Assembly: GCA_900771165.1 (NCBI GenBank)
Contig: CAAGMX010000081.1
Span: 1-5,353, forward strand
Reading direction: 5' to 3'
DNA: 5,353 nucleotides
DNA from: Victivallales bacterium
GTDB lineage: Bacteria > Verrucomicrobiota > Lentisphaeria > Oligosphaerales > Oligosphaeraceae
This document shows positions 1-5,353 of this stretch, in pieces. The position numbers and the translations under genes were made by a program. The first letter of the stretch is position 1. Every line of letters starts with the position of its first letter. Under the pieces are notes generated by a model. The model did not search any database. It saw only the letters and a list, made by a program, of their open reading frames with translations, and had not been told where the DNA came from.

Positions 1-1
1 C

Positions 2-379
2 ATTCTTGGGCATATCTATCCCATCTGGCTTAAGTTCAAGGGGGGCAAGGGAGTGGCCACCGGCGGGGGAGCCGCCCTGGGGCTGGCCTTCTGGCCCGTG
101 GTCCTGGGTCTCCTCCTCTGGATTGTCCTGGAGCTTCGCACCGGCGTGGTGGCCATTGCCAGCATCGCCGCCGCCATCGCCGTCCTTTTCTTCTCCCTGC
201 TCTTCCAGATTGCCGGCTGGGAAGCCATCGGCTGGCCGGTGATCGCCCTGATCGCCGCCATGGTGGCCATCATTGTCTATCGCCACAAGGAGAACATCCA
301 GAGACTCCTGGAAGGCAAGGAAAACTCCTTCAAACGCAAGAAGACCGCCGCCCCCGCCGCAGAGCGGAAGGGCAACTAG
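2..379 (+). CDS. plsY: Glycerol-3-phosphate acyltransferase PlsY, 5'-truncated (C-terminal 125 aa)
   Basis: PlsY is an integral inner-membrane enzyme that moves the acyl group of acyl-phosphate onto glycerol-3-phosphate to form lysophosphatidate, the first acylation of phospholipid synthesis. The reading frame is open from the contig edge, so the N-terminal third or more is missing (the family is about 190-220 aa). Seen directly: the family's second signature at fragment residues 3-20 (GH, then P, then FKGGKGVAT, the glycine-rich phosphate-binding loop); three hydrophobic membrane segments at about residues 22-44, 46-71 and 76-94; and the third signature at about 95-107 (HKENIQRLLEGKE), which closes the family core. 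A short basic, Ala/Lys-rich tail follows to the TAG stop. Any start inside the fragment, such as the GTG at 53, would cut through the signature, so the gene must begin upstream of the window. It leads the visible operon, 31 bases before lysS. The family assignment is secure; the upstream part cannot be assessed. Confidence 0.95.
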   Translation: MLGHIYPIWLKFKGGKGVATGGGAALGLAFWPVVLGLLLWIVLELRTGVVAIASIAAAIAVLFFSLLFQIAGWEAIGWPVIALIAAMVAIIVYRHKENIQRLLEGKENSFKRKKTAAPAAERKGN

Positions 380-410
380 CACGCCTCATCAGCTCCCCCC
401 CATCGCCAAT
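380..410 (+). other. plsY-lysS gap with no ribosome-binding site
   Basis: This 31-base gap includes a run of seven C (395-401) and is 22/31 pyrimidine. No AGGAGG-like sequence lies 5-10 bases before the lysS ATG, and there is no hairpin or -10/-35 pair that I can support. The lysS start therefore rests on protein alignment rather than on a ribosome-binding site. Confidence 0.5.
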
Positions 411-1928
411 ATGTCGGAAGAAATCTCCCAGCCCAGCGCCCCGGAACAGGAGGGCGCCAATGTCATCGCCCTCCGCCGGGCCAAAGTGGAGGCCCTCCGG
501 GCCACCGGAAAAAATCTCTACGGCCACCGGGTGGACAACCTGACCCCCATCCAGGCGGTGCGGGAGGCCCACGGCCAGCCCCCGGCGGAAGGGGAAGCCG
601 AGGCCCATGAACCCGTCTACCGCCTGGCCGGACGCCTCATGGCCCGCCGGGTCATGGGAAAATCCCTCTTCGCCAACCTCATGGACGCCTCCGGCAATCT
701 CCAGCTCTATCTCCAGCGTCCGGAGATCGGGGATGAACCCTACGCCGAATTCAAGGCCCTGGATCTGGGAGACATCCTCTTCGTGGAAGGATACCCCTTC
801 CACACCCGCACCGGCGAACTCTCCCTCCATGTGACCCGTTTCGAGCTGCTGAGCAAAAGCCTCCTCCCCCTCCCCGAAAAGTTCCACGGACTCCAGGACA
901 TGGAACAGCGCTACCGCCAGCGCTACCTGGACATGATCTGCAACGAGAACACCCGGAAAACCCTGGCCCTGCGCTCCCGCATCGTCCGGGAATGCCGCCA
1001 GTTCCTGGATGCCCGGGGCTTCATGGAAGTGGAGACCCCCATCCTCCAGACCCTGGCCGGCGGCGCGGCGGCACGCCCCTTCAAAACCCATTTCAATGCC
1101 CTGGACATCCCCATGTATCTCCGCATCGCCCCCGAACTCTATCTCAAACGCCTCATTGTGGGCGGCTTCGAGCGGGTGTATGAAATCGGGCGGGACTTCC
1201 GCAACGAGGGCATGGACCACAAGCACAATCCCGAGTTCACCGTCCTGGAACTCTACCAGGCCTACTCCGACTGCCGGGGCATGATGGAGATCATGGAATC
1301 CCTCATCACCACCGTGGCCAGGAACACCATCGGCACCCTCCAGATCCAGGGAGAGGACGGCAATACCATCGACCTCTCCAGCCCCTGGCGCCGGGTCTCC
1401 TTCCACGAGCTGCTGGAGGAGCGCATGGGCGCCGACTGGTGGAGCCTCCCCGTGGAGGAGCAGCGGAAAAAGGCCCGGGAGCTCAATCTGGAGATCACCG
1501 ACGACATGGACAGCTTCCATGTCTCCCACGAGATCTTCGACCGGCTCATCGAGGAGACCCTCATCCAGCCCACCTTCGTCACCCGGCTCCCCGCCTATCT
1601 GGTGCCCCTGGCCAAGCGCTGCCCCGACAATCCCGAACTGGTGGATGTCTTCGAGCTGGAGATTGACGGACGGGAGATGTGCCCCGGCTACACCGAGCTC
1701 AACGACCCCATGGATCAGCGCTCCCGCTTCAACGCCCAGCTCATCGGACGGGCGGACCAGGAAGGCGAGGTGGAGCGCATCGACGAGGACTTCCTCACCG
1801 CCCTGGAATACGGCATGCCTCCCACCGGAGGACTGGGCCTGGGCATCGACCGCCTGGTGATGCTCCTCACCGGCGCCCGCTCCATCCGGGATGTCATCCT
1901 CTTCCCCGCCATGCGCCCCAAGGCGTAG
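411..1928 (+). CDS. lysS: Lysyl-tRNA synthetase, class II
   Basis: This cytoplasmic enzyme charges tRNA-Lys with lysine using ATP, normally as a homodimer. The protein is 505 aa, the usual size of bacterial class II LysRS. Residues about 20-40 are the typical N-terminal helix ending in the conserved N-Y stretch. About 68-150 form the OB-fold anticodon-binding domain (RLAGRLMARRVMGK, then GDILFVEGYPFHTRTGELSL). The class II catalytic core follows: motif 1 at about 203-223 (GFMEVETPILQTLAGGAAARPF), motif 2 at about 253-281 (FERVYEIGRDFRNEG, then HNPEFT), the GREMCPGYTELNDP lysine-site segment at 420-433, and motif 3 at about 474-487 (GLGLGIDRLVMLLT), ending with RDVILFPAMRP. The ATG at 411 is chosen because it gives a family-length N-terminus; the in-frame ATG at 273 would overlap plsY by over 100 bases. 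The gene is intact, and only 7 bases separate it from pcrA, which suggests co-transcription and possibly coupled translation. Confidence 0.97.
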   Translation: MSEEISQPSAPEQEGANVIALRRAKVEALRATGKNLYGHRVDNLTPIQAVREAHGQPPAEGEAEAHEPVYRLAGRLMARRVMGKSLFANLMDASGNLQLYLQRPEIGDEPYAEFKALDLGDILFVEGYPFHTRTGELSLHVTRFELLSKSLLPLPEKFHGLQDMEQRYRQRYLDMICNENTRKTLALRSRIVRECRQFLDARGFMEVETPILQTLAGGAAARPFKTHFNALDIPMYLRIAPELYLKRLIVGGFERVYEIGRDFRNEGMDHKHNPEFTVLELYQAYSDCRGMMEIMESLITTVARNTIGTLQIQGEDGNTIDLSSPWRRVSFHELLEERMGADWWSLPVEEQRKKARELNLEITDDMDSFHVSHEIFDRLIEETLIQPTFVTRLPAYLVPLAKRCPDNPELVDVFELEIDGREMCPGYTELNDPMDQRSRFNAQLIGRADQEGEVERIDEDFLTALEYGMPPTGGLGLGIDRLVMLLTGARSIRDVILFPAMRPKA

Positions 1929-1935
1929 CCTCTCC

Positions 1936-3993
1936 ATGCCTTGCGAGGAATCCGCCATCCTGGAAAACCTCACCGATGCCCAGCGAGAGGCCGTCACCCA
2001 CAAGGACGGCCCCATGCTGGTGGTGGCGGGAGCGGGAAGCGGAAAGACCCGGGTGGTGACCCGGCGCATTGCCTGGCTCATCCGCCAGGGAGTCTGGCCC
2101 AGCCAGATTCTGGCCATGACCTTCACCAACAAGGCGGCCACGGAGATGCAGACCCGGGTCACCGGCCTGGTGGGGGAAGCCCCCGCCAGCATGGGCACCT
2201 TCCACAGCTGCTGCGCCCGGTTCCTCCGGCGGGATCTGGAGAAGCTGCCCGGGGAGAGGGGGCGGGATTTCACCATCTATGCCCCCGAGGATCAGAAGGG
2301 AGCCATCCGGGAGGTTTTTTCCCGCCACAAGGAGATCACCCCACACACGGTCCCGCCCCCTGTCCTCCTGGAATTTATCGGCTGGGCCAAGAATCATGCT
2401 GTCTCCTATGAGAAGGCGGCCACCCAGGCCAGGCTGCCCGTCTCCGATGCGGCCCTGGAGTTGCTCCCCGGCCTGGCCCGGGAATACGACGACCTGTTGC
2501 GGCGCTCCAATGCCCTGGACTTCGATGACCTGCTCCTCCTGACGGTCCGCCTCCTCCAGGAAGTCCCCGCCCTGCGGGAAGTCTATCACAGCCGCCTCCG
2601 GTATCTCCTCATCGACGAATACCAGGACACCAACCATCTCCAGTATTGCCTGATGCGTCTGCTGGCCAACGAACAGCAGAACGTCCATGTCACCGGGGAC
2701 CCGGACCAGTCCATCTATGCCTGGCGGGGGGCCGACTATCAGAACATCATGTCCTTCACCCGGGACTTTCCCCAGGCCAAGGTGGTGACGCTGTCCCAGA
2801 ACTACCGCTCCACCCCCAGCATCCTGGAGGCGGCCAATGCGGTGATCCGCTGCAACACCGACCGGATGGAGAAGGAGCTGTTCACCCAGAACCCGCCCGG
2901 GGTGGTGGTGGCCGACATCCAGACGGAGAACGACCGGGAGGAGGCGGAGTGGATCCGGAAGAAGATCACGGGCCTCCACAGAAAGAATGGCATGCCCTGG
3001 CGGAATTTCGCCATCCTGTACCGCACCAACGCCCAGTCCCGCAGCCTGGAGGAGGAGCTGGTGCGCTATGGCATTCCCTACCAGCTTCTGGGGGGCCTCC
3101 GCTTCTATGAGCGCAAGGAGGTGCGGGACTTTCTGGCCCTGCTGCGCTTCCTGGTCAATCCCATGGATTTCCAGGCCTTTCTCCGGGTGCTAGGCGCCTT
3201 TCCCCAGGGGAAGGGACTGGGAGAAAAGACAGCCCAGCTCCTGCAGGCCCAGGCGGAGGAGGAGGGACTTCCCCTGGCCCGCTATCTGGCCAGTCCCCGT
3301 CTTGCCCAGCGCCAGAAGGGGCGTTCCGCCAAGGCGGAGAAGATCCGGCAGCTGGGGGCGTGGATGAACCGGCTCCTGGCCCTCCCCCGGAGTCCTGTCT
3401 CCCAGGTCGTTCAGCAGGTGGAGGAAGAGACCGCCTTCCTGGAAAATCTGGTTCTCCAATACGGCACGGACAACCTCTACTCCCGCCAGGAGAATGTGAA
3501 GAGCCTCCTGGCAAAGGCGGAGGAATTCTCCCGGAAATCCCCCCAGGGCGACTTGAAGGATTTCCTGGAGGAGGTGGCCCTGGTGGCCGATGTGGACAAC
3601 CGGGATGAAAAGGCGGACTGCGTCCTCCTGATGACCCTCCATTCCTCCAAGGGACTGGAATTCCCCTGCGTCTTCATCACCGGCATGGAGGACGGCCTGT
3701 TTCCCTGCCATTACGGGGACGAAGATCCCGAGGAATCCCTCCCCGAGGAACGGCGCCTCTTCTACGTGGGCCTGACCCGGGCCCAGAAAGCCGTCTTCCT
3801 CACCCACGCCAAAACCCGCTTCTCCGGAGGCTCCCTCACCCTGGCCCACCCCTCCCCCTTCCTGGAGGAAATCCCCAACGACCTCCTCCAGAAGAAGACC
3901 TATCGCTGGGGACGGGAACTGCCCTGGAAACCAGAGGACGACCTTCCCCCGGAAATCCCCCGCCGCAACGACCGGTTCCGCTGGCGCTACTGA
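1936..3993 (+). CDS. pcrA: ATP-dependent 3'-5' DNA helicase, PcrA/UvrD/Rep family (SF1A)
   Basis: This superfamily 1A helicase translocates 3' to 5' on single-stranded DNA using ATP; relatives act in nucleotide-excision and mismatch repair, replication restart and stripping of proteins from DNA. All motifs are present in the 685-aa product: Q motif 12-20 (Gln16), Walker A 31-38 (AGAGSGKT), Ia 61-71 (MTFTNKAATEM), Ib 88-91 (TFHS), Walker B/II 227-230 (DEYQ), III 254-266 (GDPDQSIYAWRGA), IV 286-293 (LSQNYRST), V 565-576 (LHSSKGLEF core) and VI 604-616 (EERRLFYVGLTRA, arginine finger Arg615). Domain 1B is about 114-190 and 2B about 386-555. The usual 2B PxRGIG hairpin reads PQGKGLG. Only about 40 residues follow the FLEEIP end of the core, so the Tudor-like RNA-polymerase-binding tail of PcrA/UvrD seems absent, as in Rep. 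The ATG at 1936 places the Q motif 11 residues in; upstream starts overlap lysS. The helicase family is certain; pcrA versus uvrD or rep is a naming choice. Confidence 0.95.
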   Translation: MPCEESAILENLTDAQREAVTHKDGPMLVVAGAGSGKTRVVTRRIAWLIRQGVWPSQILAMTFTNKAATEMQTRVTGLVGEAPASMGTFHSCCARFLRRDLEKLPGERGRDFTIYAPEDQKGAIREVFSRHKEITPHTVPPPVLLEFIGWAKNHAVSYEKAATQARLPVSDAALELLPGLAREYDDLLRRSNALDFDDLLLLTVRLLQEVPALREVYHSRLRYLLIDEYQDTNHLQYCLMRLLANEQQNVHVTGDPDQSIYAWRGADYQNIMSFTRDFPQAKVVTLSQNYRSTPSILEAANAVIRCNTDRMEKELFTQNPPGVVVADIQTENDREEAEWIRKKITGLHRKNGMPWRNFAILYRTNAQSRSLEEELVRYGIPYQLLGGLRFYERKEVRDFLALLRFLVNPMDFQAFLRVLGAFPQGKGLGEKTAQLLQAQAEEEGLPLARYLASPRLAQRQKGRSAKAEKIRQLGAWMNRLLALPRSPVSQVVQQVEEETAFLENLVLQYGTDNLYSRQENVKSLLAKAEEFSRKSPQGDLKDFLEEVALVADVDNRDEKADCVLLMTLHSSKGLEFPCVFITGMEDGLFPCHYGDEDPEESLPEERRLFYVGLTRAQKAVFLTHAKTRFSGGSLTLAHPSPFLEEIPNDLLQKKTYRWGRELPWKPEDDLPPEIPRRNDRFRWRY

Positions 3994-4027
3994 CCCGCCG
4001 CCCCCCGGATTCCCCCCCCTTTTTCCC
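3994..4027 (-). other. C-rich pcrA-murA gap; putative G-quadruplex on the minus strand
   Basis: The 34-base gap is 29/34 pyrimidine on the + strand and abuts the murA ATG. Read on the complementary (template) strand it holds four G-runs of 3, 8, 6 and 3 bases (4025-4027, 4012-4019, 4001-4006, 3994-3996), separated by loops of 5, 5 and 4 bases. This fits the standard G3+N1-7 quadruplex pattern. No Shine-Dalgarno sequence lies before murA. The T5 run at 4020-4024 has no stem before it, so I do not read it as a terminator. That the quadruplex forms, or affects murA expression, is inference. Confidence 0.45.
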
Positions 4028-5320
4028 ATGAAAGCACTGGAAATCCCAGGTCCCCAGAGGGCCGTCGGAACCCTCCGGGTGGAGGGCAACAAGAACGCCG
4101 CCCTCCCCATGATCGCCGCCGCGCTCCTCACCCAGGAACCCGTCCTGCTCCATGGCGTTCCCCCCATTCTGGATGTGCGCAACATGCTGGCCATTGCCCA
4201 GGGGCTGGGGGTGCGGGCCCAGTGGCAGGACCAGGAGAGCGTCCTTCTCCAGGCGGATAGCCTCCGCTCCTCCTCCCCCTCCCAGACCCTCTGCCACGCC
4301 CTGCGCACCTCTCTCCTCTTCGCCGGCCCCCTGGCCGTCCGGACCGGGGAAGCCCATCTGCCCCATCCCGGGGGGGACGTCATCGGCCGCCGCCGCATCG
4401 ATCCCCACCTCTACGGTCTGGAGCGTCTGGGGGTGGAGTGCACCCCAAAAGACGGGGCATACCACTTCTACAAGGATCCCCGGAACTTCCACGCCGCCCC
4501 CCTCTTCCTGGACGAAGCCAGCGTCACCGCCACCGAGCACATCATGATGACCGCCGTCCTGGCCCCCGGTGTCACCACCATCCGCAACGCCGCCTGCGAA
4601 CCCCATGTGACCCAGCTGGCCCAGCTCCTCAACGCCATGGGCGCCGACATCCAGGGGGTGGAGACCAATCTCCTCCGCATCCGGGGCGTGGAAAAACTCC
4701 ACGGCGCCGAATTCACCATCAATGCGGACCACGTCAACGCCGCCAGCTACCTGGCCTTGGCCGCCGCCACCGGCGGAGAGGTGGAACTCACCGGCAATCT
4801 CGTCCCCCACGACTTCTGGAGCACCAAACGGGTCTTCCAGCGCCTGGGGGCCAATCTTCAGCTGGAACCCGGCCGCATCACCCTGAAGCAGGATGAACCC
4901 CTGGTGGTGAGACCCGACCTGGACAACTCCATGCCCACCATCGCCGACGGCCCCTGGCCCCAGTTCCCCTCCGACATGATGAGCTGCCTCATCGTAGCCG
5001 CCAGCCAGGCCCGGGGAAGCGTCCTCTTCTTCGAGAAGATGTTCGAGAGCCGCCTCTACTTCGTGGACCGCCTGATTTCCATGGGGGCCAACGCCGTCAT
5101 CTGCGATCCCCACCGGGTGGTGGTGGCCGGCCCCAGCCGGCTCCACGCCGCCGAACTGCTCTCCCCCGACATCCGCGCCGGCATGGCCCTGGTCATCGCC
5201 GCCTGCTGCGCCACCGGCACCTCCCTCATCCGCAACGCCGATATGATCGAGCGGGGATACGCCCATCTGACCCAGTCTCTCAGCGCACTCCATATCCAAC
5301 TACAGGAAAGAGAGTTATAG
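4028..5320 (+). CDS. murA: UDP-N-acetylglucosamine 1-carboxyvinyltransferase MurA, Cys-to-Asp active-site variant
   Basis: MurA transfers enolpyruvate from PEP to UDP-GlcNAc in the cytoplasm, the first committed step of peptidoglycan synthesis. The 430-aa length is normal, and the two-lobed EPSP-synthase-like fold can be followed throughout. By eye alignment to E. coli MurA, Lys22/Asn23 sit in EGNKNAALP (residues 19-27), Arg91 corresponds to Arg93, Arg120 to Arg122, the general base Asp305 to Asp316 (FPSDMM), Asp369 to Asp381 and Arg397 to Arg409 (IERGY). The catalytic-loop residue Cys115 is replaced by Asp117 (PGGDVIG, codon GAC at 4376-4378). Asp here is known in Mycobacterium and Chlamydia MurA, which stay active and resist fosfomycin, so the enzyme is probably functional and insensitive. 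E. coli Arg232 appears to be His235. The ATG at 4028 aligns exactly with the E. coli N-terminus and has no Shine-Dalgarno. The last ten codons are AT-rich and include CTA and TTA, rare elsewhere in the window. The stop lies 5 bases before adapter sequence. Confidence 0.95.
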   Translation: MKALEIPGPQRAVGTLRVEGNKNAALPMIAAALLTQEPVLLHGVPPILDVRNMLAIAQGLGVRAQWQDQESVLLQADSLRSSSPSQTLCHALRTSLLFAGPLAVRTGEAHLPHPGGDVIGRRRIDPHLYGLERLGVECTPKDGAYHFYKDPRNFHAAPLFLDEASVTATEHIMMTAVLAPGVTTIRNAACEPHVTQLAQLLNAMGADIQGVETNLLRIRGVEKLHGAEFTINADHVNAASYLALAAATGGEVELTGNLVPHDFWSTKRVFQRLGANLQLEPGRITLKQDEPLVVRPDLDNSMPTIADGPWPQFPSDMMSCLIVAASQARGSVLFFEKMFESRLYFVDRLISMGANAVICDPHRVVVAGPSRLHAAELLSPDIRAGMALVIAACCATGTSLIRNADMIERGYAHLTQSLSALHIQLQEREL

Positions 5321-5325
5321 GATTT

Positions 5326-5353
5326 AGATCGGAAGAGCGTCGTGTAGGGAAAG
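5326..5353 (+). other. Illumina TruSeq adapter remnant (not genomic)
   Basis: The last 28 bases begin with AGATCGGAAGAGC, the common TruSeq adapter stem, and continue with GTCGTGTAGGGAAAG, the start of the reverse complement of the TruSeq universal (P5-side) adapter. The match is exact as I recall the adapter sequence. This is untrimmed library sequence at the contig end, and the true genome ends at or just before 5325. It must not be annotated or used in searches for a downstream gene. Confidence 0.97.

Noticed and set aside
273..410. N-terminal extension of lysS from an upstream ATG
   Set aside because: It would overlap plsY by over 100 bases; the added residues are a frame-shifted reading of plsY and match no LysRS N-terminus.
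330..2276. 648-codon open frame on the minus strand opposite lysS
   Set aside because: It is in register with lysS codons and open only because TTA, CTA and TCA are avoided; the translation shows no recognisable domain, and lysS is certain.
1894..2979. 361-codon open frame on the minus strand opposite pcrA
   Set aside because: It is a register shadow of the helicase gene with low-complexity composition and no motifs.
4001..4024. Rho-independent terminator between pcrA and murA (C-runs followed by T5)
   Set aside because: The C-rich sequence has no complementary arm on the same strand, so no stem can form before the T-run.
4370..4376. Seven-G run in murA as a phase-variable or error site
   Set aside because: The frame is intact on both sides and encodes the conserved PGG; there is no sign of an indel, and essential murA is an unlikely phase-variable gene.
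3836..5299. 487-codon open frame on the minus strand opposite murA
   Set aside because: It is a Gly-rich shadow in register with murA, with no recognisable family; murA shows the full set of family residues.
5305..5353. Ribosome-binding site (GGAAAGAGAG) and start of a downstream gene after murA
   Set aside because: The purine stretch lies within the murA end, and the bases from 5326 on are adapter sequence, so no downstream gene can be inferred.

Overview
The window is a short GC-rich bacterial contig (about two thirds G+C by eye). It carries four housekeeping genes, all on the + strand and packed head to tail: the 3' part of plsY (phospholipid synthesis), complete lysS (lysyl-tRNA synthetase), complete pcrA/uvrD-type helicase (DNA repair and replication) and complete murA (first committed step of peptidoglycan synthesis). 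The gaps between genes are 31, 7 and 34 bases. There is no room for a conventional promoter or terminator between them, so the block reads as one operon. I see no RNA genes, mobile elements, CRISPR arrays or long repeats, and no gene-free stretch over 300 bases.

Layout: 2-379 is the C-terminal 125 residues of PlsY, cut by the left contig end. 411-1928 is LysS (505 aa). 1936-3993 is the PcrA/UvrD/Rep helicase (685 aa) with every SF1A motif but little C-terminal tail. 3994-4027 is an extremely C-rich gap whose complementary strand has four G-runs fitting a G-quadruplex pattern. 4028-5320 is MurA (430 aa). 5321-5325 are the last native-looking bases. 5326-5353 is not biological: it matches an Illumina TruSeq adapter, so the right end is a library artefact.

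The products serve envelope growth (PlsY makes lysophosphatidate, MurA starts wall synthesis), translation (LysS) and genome maintenance (PcrA). They share a demand for growth rather than a single pathway. The most notable biological observation is in MurA: the position of the catalytic cysteine that fosfomycin alkylates (Cys115 in E. coli) is Asp117 here. The same natural change is known from Mycobacterium and Chlamydia MurA and makes those enzymes fosfomycin-insensitive.

Organism: a Gram-negative-like, high-GC bacterium with a peptidoglycan pathway. None of the three visible start codons has a good Shine-Dalgarno sequence; the upstream bases are mostly pyrimidines. The gene order, the weak ribosome-binding sites and the Chlamydia-like MurA change would fit the Verrucomicrobiota/PVC group, but this is a low-confidence guess. 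The adapter remnant and short contig suggest a draft or metagenome assembly. I did not find a novel biological system; these are ordinary core genes with a few interesting details.
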